Positions 8,289 to 17,109 of a DNA stretch of 64,000 nt are shown piece by piece (the stretch's first letter is position 1; every line of letters begins with the position of its first letter). Below the pieces are notes generated by a model. That model was not told where the DNA came from and did not search any database. It saw nothing but the letters and a program-made list of their open reading frames with translations. Source of the DNA: Lustribacter sp965277075 (GTDB taxonomy: Bacteria > Vulcanimicrobiota > Vulcanimicrobiia > Vulcanimicrobiales > Vulcanimicrobiaceae); NCBI GenBank assembly GCA_965277075.1, contig OZ255707.1, forward strand, positions 124,001 through 188,000, given 5' to 3'. The translations under genes and the position numbers were made by a program.

Positions 8289-9970
8289 ACGATCGAGTCA
8301 CATCTTCGCGGATGCTGGAGCGGGATTCTCTCGACGTCGATGTGGTGTTCGTCGGCGGCGGTCCGGCCAGTCTCGCCGGCGCGATCCGCCTGCGACAACT
8401 TGGCGCGGCAAGCGGCCGCGACATCTCGGTGATGGTCATCGAGAAAGGTGGCGAGATCGGCAATCACGGCCTCTCGGGAGCCGTGGTCGACCCGCGGTCG
8501 TTGCGAGAACTTTTTCCGGGCGACGACATCACCGGTGGCCTCGACGCGCCGGTGACCGGCGATGAAATGTGGTTCCTCACCACTCGTGGGAAAATAAAGG
8601 CCCCGTTCACGCCGCCGGTTCTCGATAATCGTGGCAAATATGTTGCATCGCTCAATCGGCTTGCGAAGTGGCTGGGCCAAAAAGCGGAAGCGGCGGGCGT
8701 GGACGTGTTTCCCGCGTTCCCCGGTCAAGAACTGTTGTGGGACGGCGACCGTGTGACCGGCGTTCGCGTCGGCGACAAAGGGATCGGCGCGAACGGCGAG
8801 CCGAAATCGAACTTCGAGCCTGGCCCGGATTTGATGGCGAAGGTCGTCGTTCTCGGTGAGGGCCCGCGCGGAACGCTCGCCAAAACGGCAATCGCGCGGC
8901 TCGGCCTCGACCGCGACCGCGACCCGCAAGTCTACGCGGTCGGCGTGAAAGAAATCTGGAAGGTTCCGCCAGGCCGGCTCGAGCCGGGTCACGTGATCCA
9001 CACACTCGGCGCGCCGTTACCGGGCGACACGTTCGGCGGCGGCTGGATCTACGGCATGAACGGCGATGTCGTCGACATCGGTCTCGTCACCGGGCTCGAC
9101 TACGGCGACCCGACCACCGATCCGCACGATCTTTTTCAGCGGATGAAGCAGCTACCCGCGATCAAACCGTTGCTCGAAGGCGGCACGCTCTTACGCTACG
9201 GCGCGAAGGCGATTCCCGAGGGCGGCTTGCACGCGATGCCTCGCTTCTACGCGGACGGCCTCTGCTTGATCGGCGACAGCGCCGGCTTTCTCAACGGGCT
9301 GCGACTCAAAGGCATCCATCTCGCGATGAAGTCCGGAATGCTCGCCGCCGAGGCGATCGCCGACGCACTGGCCTCCGATCGCAGCGATGCTGCGACGCTC
9401 GCGGCCTACGAGCAAAGGTTCCAGGCGTCGTGGGCCTTCACCGAACTTCACGCGGCCCGTAATTTCCACGCCGGCTTTGCCAACGGGCTATTCGGCGGGA
9501 TGCTCAACGCCGCGCTCGGCACGCTCACCGGTGGCCGGGGCTTCGGTCTCCATGACAAGCTCAGCGGCAAAGAAGGCTACGCGCGGATGCGTAAGCTTTC
9601 GGCTGCGCCGCCGCAGGCGCGCGAGCGGCGCATGCTGCCCGACAACGTGCTGACCTTCGACAAACTCACCGACGTCTTCAACAGCGGTACGATTCACGAC
9701 GAGGATCAGCCCGCGCACTTGCACGTCGCTGATACCTCGATCTGTGCCGACCGCTGCACGGTCGAATTCGGCAATCCGTGTCAGTATTTTTGTCCGGCCA
9801 GCGTGTACGAACCGCATTTCGCCCAGACCTCGAACGGCGTCGAGGGCCGCTTGCAGATCAACTTCTCGAATTGCGTTCACTGCAAGACGTGCGACATCAT
9901 GGACCCATATCAAATCATTACCTGGGTGCCGCCACAAGGTGGAGAAGGTCCGGTCTATACCGGCCTATAG
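8285..9970 (+). CDS. Electron transfer flavoprotein-ubiquinone oxidoreductase
   Basis: 561 residues. An N-terminal FAD dinucleotide motif (VVFVGGGPASLAGAIRL), the central QO segment (IYGMNGDVVDIGLVTGLDYG), the GDSAGFLNGLRLKGIHLAM FAD motif and the C-terminal 4Fe-4S ferredoxin-like domain (SICADRCTVEFGNPC then FSNCVHCKTCDIMDP) match the full-length ETFDH/FixC family. It carries electrons from acyl-CoA and other dehydrogenases via ETF to the membrane quinone pool. No etfAB or dehydrogenase lies nearby. The start overlaps the VapC stop by four bases. Very secure call. Confidence 0.95.
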   Translation: MNDRVTSSRMLERDSLDVDVVFVGGGPASLAGAIRLRQLGAASGRDISVMVIEKGGEIGNHGLSGAVVDPRSLRELFPGDDITGGLDAPVTGDEMWFLTTRGKIKAPFTPPVLDNRGKYVASLNRLAKWLGQKAEAAGVDVFPAFPGQELLWDGDRVTGVRVGDKGIGANGEPKSNFEPGPDLMAKVVVLGEGPRGTLAKTAIARLGLDRDRDPQVYAVGVKEIWKVPPGRLEPGHVIHTLGAPLPGDTFGGGWIYGMNGDVVDIGLVTGLDYGDPTTDPHDLFQRMKQLPAIKPLLEGGTLLRYGAKAIPEGGLHAMPRFYADGLCLIGDSAGFLNGLRLKGIHLAMKSGMLAAEAIADALASDRSDAATLAAYEQRFQASWAFTELHAARNFHAGFANGLFGGMLNAALGTLTGGRGFGLHDKLSGKEGYARMRKLSAAPPQARERRMLPDNVLTFDKLTDVFNSGTIHDEDQPAHLHVADTSICADRCTVEFGNPCQYFCPASVYEPHFAQTSNGVEGRLQINFSNCVHCKTCDIMDPYQIITWVPPQGGEGPVYTGL

Positions 9971-9973
9971 GGA

Positions 9974-10049
9974 ATTCACGTTCCGTGAATCCGTCGCGTT
10001 TCAGCTTCGCCGAAGCCGCCGCGTCGTTCGTCCGGTTAGCCCGACGAAC
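9974..10049. terminator. Two short hairpins between convergent genes
   Basis: ATTCACG (9974-9980) pairs with CGTGAAT (9984-9990), and GTTCGTC (10026-10032) with GACGAAC (10043-10049). They lie between convergent ETF-QO and a LivK-like gene. Neither has a T-tract, so factor-independent termination is uncertain. Confidence 0.35.
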
Positions 10050-10055
10050 TCCTCA

Positions 10056-11231
10056 CTAGCGTAGCGATTCGCCACCGGACTTGCTGACGCCGATGAATGA
10101 GCTCGTGGCGGCGTCGTACCGCACGATGTAAACCGCTCGCTGGTCCGTGCCGCGATTCGGAACGGCGGAGAAATCGTACGCACCGTTGACGCCGACGAAA
10201 CCCTTCAGATTCGCGAGGTACGTCTTGAGGCGATCGGACGCGACATCCGGGCCGAGCTGCCGTAGCGCGGTCACGACAAGCAGCCCGGGATCCCACGACG
10301 TAATGCTCAGGAAATCCGGTTTCGCGGGCGCCATCGCGTTGATGACGGTGTCGATCGCTGCCCGATGACGACGGTCTGTTACCAGCTGCGGCGCCAAGAC
10401 GGCGTCCGAGGGAACGAGCAACTCCTTCGGCATAAACGAACCGTACTGTTTGAGCTGTGCATACACGCCGTTGGCGGCGCTTATAAGCACCGGCACGTTC
10501 TCGAGACCCACGTCGTTCATGCCGTGCAACACCGTTCCGAGGGCCGTTCCCGTCGTCCAAGCAACAATCGCGTCCGGAGCGGCGCTCTTGATGCGCGCCA
10601 TTTGGGCCGAAACGGATACGTCAGTCGGATTGAAGTGTTCGCGTTCGACGACGGTCATGCCGGCATTCTCAGCCAACGCGACGGCCTCGTTGACCGCGCG
10701 CTCACCATCTTGGCCGCTGGAATCCGTGGTTACGACGACCGCAATCTTCTTGAGGTTGCGAGCGTGGAAAAAACGTATGCCGGCGGCGACCAAATACGTT
10801 GAGGAGATGCCGCCGGAAAACGCGTATGTATCGGCGACGGGTTGATAACCACCGGAAAAGCAGAACATCACAGGACCCTCTTTCACGAGAGCAGCCATGG
10901 CGTTACATGTCGCGGTGAGCCCGGATCCGAGAAAGACGTTCACTTTTTTCGCGATCACGGCGTTAGTCAACTGAACGGCGACTTGCGGATTTGACTGATC
11001 GTCCGCATAGACGAACTCCAGCGGTCTGCCGCGGATGCCGCCCGTTTTGTTCACGTACGACTGAAGTGCTTCCAGCGACGTTCGCTCGGATTGGCTTGCG
11101 AAACTTGCCGCACCGGTGAGCGAGACAATCACATCGATGCGCACGGGCTCTGCTGCGAGCACCGGCGCGACCGCCGCGAACACGAAGGACAGCACGGCGC
11201 CGCAAACGACAAAAAGCGCGAGTTTCTTCAT
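10056..11231 (-). CDS. LivK-like (Peripla_BP_6) branched-chain-type substrate-binding protein
   Basis: 391 residues from ATG 11231 (MKKLALF...), preferred over in-frame ATGs at 11240 and 11309 because it starts the signal peptide. Mature part: IDVIVSLTGAASFASQSE, ADDQSNPQVAVQLTN, SSGQDGERAVNEAV, ending NGAYDFSAVPNRGTDQRAVYIVRYD. Type-I periplasmic binding fold for amino acids, amides or aromatic acids. A close homolog is at 56409-57590, and a C-terminal relic of a third lies at 12366. No liv permease/ATPase genes are present. It is followed on the same strand upstream by an amidohydrolase. Confidence 0.88.
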   Translation of the reverse strand: MKKLALFVVCGAVLSFVFAAVAPVLAAEPVRIDVIVSLTGAASFASQSERTSLEALQSYVNKTGGIRGRPLEFVYADDQSNPQVAVQLTNAVIAKKVNVFLGSGLTATCNAMAALVKEGPVMFCFSGGYQPVADTYAFSGGISSTYLVAAGIRFFHARNLKKIAVVVTTDSSGQDGERAVNEAVALAENAGMTVVEREHFNPTDVSVSAQMARIKSAAPDAIVAWTTGTALGTVLHGMNDVGLENVPVLISAANGVYAQLKQYGSFMPKELLVPSDAVLAPQLVTDRRHRAAIDTVINAMAPAKPDFLSITSWDPGLLVVTALRQLGPDVASDRLKTYLANLKGFVGVNGAYDFSAVPNRGTDQRAVYIVRYDAATSSFIGVSKSGGESLR

Positions 11232-11334
11232 GTGGGTCATTTTCGTACGCAGCTCGATGAGTGCGCCGCGCAGCGCTGAGAAGCTTTCGCTACGCGTATA
11301 CGTGGGCACGCGCTCGTTCTCTTATGGGCCATGC

Positions 11335-12369
11335 CTAACAGCAGGGATTCGTCTTTTTCAGCATCGCCAGCGCGTTGCCGAAATAAATCGCGTCGCGTTC
11401 GCTCTCCGGGAGTTCCAGCCCGTCGAGCGCAGCGATGGTCTCCCGAATGAACTGCGGTCCGCCTTCCGGATCGAACGGACAATCGGTTCCGAACAACACG
11501 TGTTCGGCCCCGAAGAACTCGATGCCGCAACGGATCGCCGACTTCGATCCGCCGATCGACGTATCGTTGAAGAACAGCCGAAAATAGTCGATCGGACGTC
11601 TTCCCTTCGCCTTCATCGCAGTGAGGATGCCGCTGTAATCCTCATCCGCCGTGCGACTTCCCAGCTGGTCCCACAGAGGTCCGACGCGGCCCTCGAAATA
11701 CGGGACCATCGCTCCCAGATGATGCGTGATGAACCGCATGCCGGGCAGTTTGTCGAACATCCCGGAGAAGACGAGCCGTGCCATGGCGACGCTTGTTTCG
11801 TACGGCCAGCCGAAGACTTGCCAGATTTCGTACTTGGATTTCGTTTCACCCGGATAATCGGCAAACGATGCATTGCGGGCTGGGTGCATCCAAATCGGAA
11901 TACCGTAGTGCGTTACCGCGCGGTCGAAGATCGGAAACAGCGCCGGGTCGTCGAGCGGCATCCCGTTGATGTTGCTAAAGAGGTGGATGCCGGCGGCGCC
12001 CTCGGCGACGGCACGATCCATTTCTTCAAGCGACGCATCGACGTTGTTGAGCGGAAGCGAGGCGACCCACGCCGGGAATTTGTCGGGCCGGCCGGCGCTG
12101 ATTTTCTTGAGTTCCGCGTTCGTCAGGCGTGCGAGTACCGGTGAATCGGCCGGCCCCGCCATCGATTCGATCGGAACTGCCACCGAGATGACCTGTTCGT
12201 AACCCGGCCACTGATCCATCATGCGGATGCGCGCGTCGATGTCATAGAGGACCGGGATGGTCGTCATGCGTTTGATCATTCCCGGCGACGCCGAAGAGAC
12301 GTCGCGCATGTACTCCAAGACCGCCGGCGGCATGACGTGATTGTAGATGTCGATCTTACGGGAAATCAC
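11335..12369 (-). CDS. Amidohydrolase family protein (ACMSD-like)
   Basis: 344 residues from GTG 12369. Metal-ligand motifs of the amidohydrolase_2/ACMSD group: IDIYNHVMP near the N-terminus, IWMHPARNA, ITHHLGAMV and FGTDCPFDPEGG near the C-terminus. Members decarboxylate or hydrolyse aromatic-derived acids. The start codon overlaps the stop of a LivK-like gene relic (GTGA), so this gene was once the second member of a binding-protein/amidohydrolase operon whose first gene was lost. It precedes the intact LivK-like gene at 10056-11231 on the same strand and may now be cotranscribed with it. Confidence 0.87.
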   Translation of the reverse strand: MISRKIDIYNHVMPPAVLEYMRDVSSASPGMIKRMTTIPVLYDIDARIRMMDQWPGYEQVISVAVPIESMAGPADSPVLARLTNAELKKISAGRPDKFPAWVASLPLNNVDASLEEMDRAVAEGAAGIHLFSNINGMPLDDPALFPIFDRAVTHYGIPIWMHPARNASFADYPGETKSKYEIWQVFGWPYETSVAMARLVFSGMFDKLPGMRFITHHLGAMVPYFEGRVGPLWDQLGSRTADEDYSGILTAMKAKGRRPIDYFRLFFNDTSIGGSKSAIRCGIEFFGAEHVLFGTDCPFDPEGGPQFIRETIAALDGLELPESERDAIYFGNALAMLKKTNPCC

Positions 12370-12497
12370 TTGAGCACACCGCGCGGCCGGCTGACCTGAA
12401 TCCAGGTACCTTTTTCCGGCAACCAGCGCGCGGCGATGATCGAGTTTTGCCCGATGCCGCGTTGATCGCCGCTCGAAAAATCATAAATGGCAATATT
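12366..12497 (-). pseudogene. C-terminal relic of a LivK-like binding protein
   Basis: The minus frame is open from 12497 and ends at the TGA at 12368-12366. It reads NIAIYDFSSGDQRGIG, then about 27 more residues with IIAARW, and aligns with the C-terminal ~43 residues of the two intact LivK-like proteins (NGAYDFSAVPNRGTDQRAVYIVRYD; NGVYDFRDGSHRGLSENAAIIIRYD). An in-frame TAA precedes it and the other ~350 residues are missing. The stop overlaps the amidohydrolase GTG. This is a deletion scar, not a small gene. Confidence 0.75.
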
Positions 12498-12536
12498 TTA
12501 TGAGAGAAAACGTTTCCTTCGGCGCGCGGCGCCCGT

Positions 12537-13418
12537 TCAGTTTTTCTCGGTAGACGCCTGATAGATTTCCTCGATCGACGTCGCCAAAGCCGCGTCGAAG
12601 GCGGCGTCGCTCATGGACACCGTGAGATTCTCGACGAGAGCTCGAGAGAAACTCGCAATCATGCCGTGGTTGTGCGAAAGTCGCTCGCAGGCGTCGTCGC
12701 GCGTATAACCGCCGGAGAGCGCCACGACGCGTTCCACTCGTTCGTGCCCGATAAGTGGCGCGTAGAGGTCGGGAACACTCGGAATCGTCAGCTTCAGCAT
12801 CACGCGGCGTCCGGCCGGCAACGCTTCGAGCCCTTTGGTGAGCTCTGCGAGGAGGATCGACTCGGCTGCCGCTTTGTCCGGGCTTGTGATGAGCACCTCG
12901 GGTTCCAGGATCGGCATGAGTCCGTGGCCGGCAATTTGCGCCGCGACTTCGAATTGCTGTTGTACGATCGCGGCGATGCCGCTGTGGCTTGGAAGATTGA
13001 TGGTCGAACGCATCTTGGTGCCGTAAACGCCGAGCTGCACCGCTCGTGCAAGCAGTGTATCGAGGCCGGCGATCGCCTTCATGACACTCACGCCGTCCGC
13101 TTCCGATTCAAGGCCTTTGTCGACTTTTAGAAACGGAACGACGCGACGGTCTTCCCACAAGAAAGCCGGTACGGACTTTCCTTTTGTCTGGCCGTCCATG
13201 GTGCGTTCGAACAGGATCGCCGCGAGGACTTTTTCTCCCGTGAATGCCGGTGCCGTCATGATGCGCACGCGCATCTCATGCATGAGTTTGTACATCTCAT
13301 CGTCGCCGCTATAGGCGTCCTCCGGGATACCGTAGAGACGCAAGGCTCCGGGCGTGGAGCCGCCACTTTGATCCAGGGCGGCGAGGAAGCCCGGCTTGCC
13401 GATGATCTGCTCGCTCAT
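12537..13418 (-). CDS. fda: Class I fructose-bisphosphate aldolase (Fda type)
   Basis: 293 residues from ATG 13418; the longer frame to 13691 runs into a neighbouring pseudogene and is not used. It closely matches the staphylococcal Fda group (about 296 residues): GFLAALDQSGGSTPGALRLYG, VPFLKVDKGL, YGTKMRSTI, LEPEVLI, MLKLTIPSVPDLY and VALSGGYTRDDA. The lysine in MLKLTIP is the expected Schiff-base residue. It cleaves fructose 1,6-bisphosphate to glyceraldehyde-3-phosphate and dihydroxyacetone phosphate without metal. A housekeeping gene isolated among catabolic cassettes; its frame is fully intact. Confidence 0.93.
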   Translation of the reverse strand: MSEQIIGKPGFLAALDQSGGSTPGALRLYGIPEDAYSGDDEMYKLMHEMRVRIMTAPAFTGEKVLAAILFERTMDGQTKGKSVPAFLWEDRRVVPFLKVDKGLESEADGVSVMKAIAGLDTLLARAVQLGVYGTKMRSTINLPSHSGIAAIVQQQFEVAAQIAGHGLMPILEPEVLITSPDKAAAESILLAELTKGLEALPAGRRVMLKLTIPSVPDLYAPLIGHERVERVVALSGGYTRDDACERLSHNHGMIASFSRALVENLTVSMSDAAFDAALATSIEEIYQASTEKN

Positions 13419-13521
13419 GGCGACATTTGACACGGTTGTATTCTCCACGAAGAAACGAAGGTTGGCGTTCGCATTCGGATGGACGGTGAAATTCCCTGAC
13501 GCGAGGCGCAGTGAGCGGGCA

Positions 13522-13939
13522 CTAAGCAAACGATGAATCGATGTACGGTGTGGGATCGCTTCCCGCGCCCGGCGGTTCAAACGTTGCGCGCAAGCGCAGC
13601 ACCGTGCGAATGCCCGCGAGATCGAGCGCGCACGTCCGCTGGAAGCCGGAGCCCGTCGTAAACATCGCGTCGTACGTCGTTTGCGCGGCAACCGGCGTCA
13701 GGGTGGCATCACGTTTGATCAACGTTGCGACACCGCCCGGCCGATCCGCGGCTAACGTCGTCAGGGCCGACCGATAGGCCGGCGCGGGTAAAAAATCCAT
13801 TGCCGATCCCGTACGCCAGCGGCATCGCCGGTGCTCCGGGAAAAAAGTTGACCCGAACGTCGATCGCATCCGCGGCGCGAACCGCCTGCGGCAGAAGCAT
13901 GGCCGCCGTCCCCAGTGCGGCAAAGCGCGAGCGATTCAT
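13522..13939 (-). pseudogene. NMT1-type binding protein with large internal deletion and frameshift
   Basis: One minus frame from ATG 13939 gives a normal exported start (MNRSRFAALGTAAMLLPQAVRA, then IDVRVNFFPGAPAMPLAYGIGNGFFTRAGL). The frame is lost near 13800, and a different frame continues with a binding-protein-like C-terminus (YRSALTTLAADRPGG, RTVLRLRATFEPPG, YIDSSFA) to the stop at 13522. About 150-200 central residues are missing. It is divergent from the Rieske gene at 14068, so it once formed a binding-protein/oxygenase neighbourhood. Not expected to be functional. Confidence 0.7.
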
Positions 13940-14067
13940 CGTACGATTCTCCTAACTTCCCGCGAAGGCAGACGTCCGCAAGGTCATTGCGGCCGGTGCG
14001 CAGATATCTTCCTCCATTTAGGGCACCTGATGCAAACGGCTACCGCCGTGAATGGGAGCGACGGCGC

Positions 14068-15333
14068 ATGCTTTCGCGAGAAGAGAACGAGCTTTTAACA
14101 CGCGTCGAGGGCGACGCGCCGATGGGACAAATGCTGCGTCGCTACTGGCTTCCGGCATTGCTCTCCGAAGAAATCGCGGAGGCCGACGGCACTCCCGTGC
14201 GCGTGCGTCTCCTCGGCGAAAATCTGGTGGCGTTTCGCGATACGGCGGGCGGGACGGGTTTGGTGCAAGCCGCCTGCCCGCATCGACTCGCTTCGCTCGC
14301 ACTCGGGCGTAACGAAGAGTCGGGCCTGCGCTGCATTTACCACGGTTGGAAATTCGACGTGACCGGAAGGTGCGTCGACATGCCGACCGAGCCGGGGAGC
14401 TACAGCTTTCGTGACCGCGTCCGATTGAAAACCTATCCGACGCTCGAAGCGGGCGGCATGGTGTGGACGTACATGGGTCACGAAGGCGATGCGCCGGCGT
14501 TTCCGCGTCATGATTGGATGGATCTCCCTGAGGAGCAGCGGACCGTCGTGAAGATCGGTTCGCACCTCAACTTCGTGCAAGGCAGCGAGGGTGCGATCGA
14601 CTCGGCGCACTCATGGTTCTTGCATCGCGGCGGCAGTTCGGCGCGCGATTGGGCGACGCGCACCGCCGTCTCAACGGATCAATCACCGCTGTTGGAAGCC
14701 GAGGATACCCCGTACGGTTTTCGGTACGCGGCAATTCGCCGTCCAAACGCCAATCCGGACACCGAAAAATACGTGCGCGTCACATTGTTTCAAATGCCGA
14801 GCACCGCGTTCATCCCGCGTTCGCTGGACATCACCACGGAAGCTCACGTGCAAATCTTCGTGCCGATGGACGACGCGCGATCGCTCTTTTACGGTGTTTT
14901 TTTCAGCCAAAACGACCGCCCTGTACGCGATATGCGAACGTTCCTACGCGCACGTCGCGGAATCGACCTCGACGCACAGTACTTCAACCGGGGCAACGAG
15001 AGCAACGGCTGGCTGCAGGATCGTGACGCGATGAAGTCCGGCGAGAGCTGGTGCGGCATCAACGGTTTTCCGAATCAGGATATCGCCTGTCAAGAGTCGA
15101 TGGGACCGATCGTCGATCGTACGCGCGAGCACCTCGGCACATCGGACATCGCGATCATTCGCATGCGGCGGCGCATGCTCGAGGCGGTGCAGCGTTTCAT
15201 GGCGGGCGAGCCGCTGATCGGCCAGGATTCGTCCATTCCGTATCATCAGTTGCGCAGCGAGCAAAAGATCATTCCGATCGACGCGCCGTGGCAGCAAGTG
15301 GGTGCCTTCGCGGGAGAATTCGCGTGCACGTAA
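14068..15333 (+). CDS. Rieske aromatic ring-hydroxylating oxygenase, catalytic subunit (phthalate 4,5-dioxygenase-like)
   Basis: 421 residues from ATG 14068; the upstream in-frame extension is not convincing. The Rieske 2Fe-2S ligands are present as AACPHRLASLAL and LRCIYHGWKF (C-x-H and C-x2-H). The mononuclear iron region reads EGAIDSAHSWFLH, and the middle section LPALLSEEIAEADGTPVRVRLLGE is typical of the phthalate/vanillate oxygenase branch. It hydroxylates or O-demethylates an aromatic acid using O2 and NADH-derived electrons. The final ten bases overlap the binding-protein gene, so import and attack of one substrate are probably linked. No reductase/ferredoxin gene is nearby. A paralog lies at 53479-54735. 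Confidence 0.9.
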   Translation: MLSREENELLTRVEGDAPMGQMLRRYWLPALLSEEIAEADGTPVRVRLLGENLVAFRDTAGGTGLVQAACPHRLASLALGRNEESGLRCIYHGWKFDVTGRCVDMPTEPGSYSFRDRVRLKTYPTLEAGGMVWTYMGHEGDAPAFPRHDWMDLPEEQRTVVKIGSHLNFVQGSEGAIDSAHSWFLHRGGSSARDWATRTAVSTDQSPLLEAEDTPYGFRYAAIRRPNANPDTEKYVRVTLFQMPSTAFIPRSLDITTEAHVQIFVPMDDARSLFYGVFFSQNDRPVRDMRTFLRARRGIDLDAQYFNRGNESNGWLQDRDAMKSGESWCGINGFPNQDIACQESMGPIVDRTREHLGTSDIAIIRMRRRMLEAVQRFMAGEPLIGQDSSIPYHQLRSEQKIIPIDAPWQQVGAFAGEFACT

Positions 15334-16301
15334 CGCGCCGGACCGCACTGCGCGGCGTCGCGGCCGGCCTCGGTGCTGCAGCCCTTTGGCCCGCACGTCC
15401 GGCTTTGGCGCAAACGTCGACGCACATCACGGTCGGCGTGCCGCCGGCCGACGACGGTACGCCGATTCTTTACGCGATCCACTCCGGCATGTTGAGCCGT
15501 GCCGGTATCGAGGTCGAGCTGAGCCCTGCGCAAAGCGGCGCGGTCGTGTCGGCGGCGGTCGCCGGCGGTGCGCTGCAAATCGGAATCTCGAGTCTGGTGC
15601 CGTTGATCGGCGCGCACGCGCGTGGGCTGCAATTCCAATTGATCTCTCCGGCGGCGGTGTATAACAGCAAAGCGCCGTACGCGGCCATGATCGTCAAGAA
15701 GAGCGGCCCGATTCATTCGGCGCGCGATCTGAATGGGAAGACGCTCTCGTCGTCGGCACTTCGCGATCTGATCGGCACGTCGAACCTCGCCTGGATCGAT
15801 CAAAACGGCGGCGATTCGACCACCGTCAAGACGGTCGAACTGCCGCAAGGGTCGGTCTTGGGAGCGATCGATGAAGGCCGCATCGACGCGGGCACGTTGA
15901 TGGAGCCGCGCCTTTCCGATGCGTTGGATTCGGGAAAAGTCCGTATTCTCGGGACCTCGTTCGACGCGTACGGGAAGCAATTTCCGATATCTGGCTGGTT
16001 TGCCACGAGCGACTACATCACCGCCAATCGCGAACTGATCCTGCGTTTCGCGCACGTCATGCACGACGCGAACGCATATTGTAATGCCCATCATGCGGAA
16101 ACGGCGCCGTTGCTCGCGGACTTCTCGAAAGTCGACCTCGTGAAGGTCGAGCATTCGACGCGCGTATCGTATGGCGATATGCTCGATCTCAAGCAGATTC
16201 AAAACGTGATCGATATCAGCGCGCAGTATAAGGTCATCGAGAAGCCGTTTCCGGCTCGCGATCTCATAAGCCCGACTGTCGGCTTCCTCGTGCGCGCATA
16301 A
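15324..16301 (+). CDS. NMT1/SsuA-like substrate-binding protein
   Basis: 325 residues from GTG 15324. Twin-arginine-like signal (VTRRTALRGVAAGLGAAAL) with cleavage near ALAQTS, suggesting Tat rather than Sec export. Mature fold: VGVPPADDGTPILYAIHSGM, GALQIGISSLVPLIGAHARG, LNGKTLSSSALRD, the family motif WIDQNGGDSTTV and a C-terminal ISAQYKVIEKPFPARDLI. It overlaps the Rieske oxygenase by ten bases, implying translational coupling and a shared aromatic substrate. No ABC permease follows; the next reading frame is a dead reductase. Confidence 0.88.
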   Translation: MHVTRRTALRGVAAGLGAAALWPARPALAQTSTHITVGVPPADDGTPILYAIHSGMLSRAGIEVELSPAQSGAVVSAAVAGGALQIGISSLVPLIGAHARGLQFQLISPAAVYNSKAPYAAMIVKKSGPIHSARDLNGKTLSSSALRDLIGTSNLAWIDQNGGDSTTVKTVELPQGSVLGAIDEGRIDAGTLMEPRLSDALDSGKVRILGTSFDAYGKQFPISGWFATSDYITANRELILRFAHVMHDANAYCNAHHAETAPLLADFSKVDLVKVEHSTRVSYGDMLDLKQIQNVIDISAQYKVIEKPFPARDLISPTVGFLVRA

Positions 16302-16335
16302 CCCCATCCGGTATGCAGCTTTCGGCGAGTGCTCG

Positions 16336-17046
16336 GCGCGCGCTACGCTCATGGGCGACGTATCAGCGTGCAGCACCGCCGAGCACAACTGCGCGGCGAA
16401 AGGCGATCGCGGCGGTGGCATAGATCTAGCCGAAGCCGAAACGCTCGTCGTGAATGGTGTCACGGCCTGGCAGATGCTACATCGCGAAGCCCGGACGAAA
16501 GCGGGCCAAACGATTCTTGTCCATGGAGCAAACGGCGGTGTCGGCACAACTCTCGTCCAGCTTGCTCGCCATGCCGGCGTCCATGTCATCGGTACGGCAT
16601 CGCCGCGTCACCACGATGCGCTCCGTGCGCTTGGCGTCGAACCGGTCGACTACAACGATATCGACCTCGCAGGAAGTGTGCGACGCTTCGCGCCTTAAGG
16701 CGTCAATGCAATCTTCGACCACGTGGGCGGAAAGAGCGTTGACACATCATACCGTATGCTCGCGCCTGGCGGCACGCTCGTCTCCTACGCTATCGCCTCG
16801 GCTCTCACAGAGTCCGCTCCAATGCTCGTTCTATGCCTATCGCTGATCGCCAAGCTGGTTTGGTGGAACGCCACGCCGAACGGACACAAAGCGATGTTTT
16901 ACAACATCTGGTCGGGACATCAAGGACACCCTGAGGCGCGGTTTCCACTAGAACAAATCAGTACTGCGATGTCATTAGCCAAGTTGCGAACCGCTTACGG
17001 CAAAGTTGTCCTGGTGCCAAGCTCAAAGGCGATGAAAGCAGACTGA
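16336..17046 (+). pseudogene. Zinc-less MDR/quinone oxidoreductase, truncated with in-frame stop
   Basis: One frame reads DLAEAETLVVNGVTAWQMLH, then GQTILVHGANGGVGTTLVQL (NADPH-binding A/GxGGVG motif), reaches a TAA at 16696-16698, and continues in the same frame with GVNAIFDHVGGKSV, MLAPGGTLVSYAIAS and a C-terminal YGKVVLVPS. These are consecutive parts of a quinone-oxidoreductase-like medium-chain reductase. The N-terminal GroES-like domain (~130 residues) is absent. Both truncation and nonsense codon argue for a pseudogene; it may once have belonged to the Rieske cassette. Confidence 0.8.
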
Positions 17047-17109
17047 GATGCCAAGGAGCCGTCTACGCCGCTCTTTACACCATGCGCTGGGACACGATCG
17101 TCGACTCAA

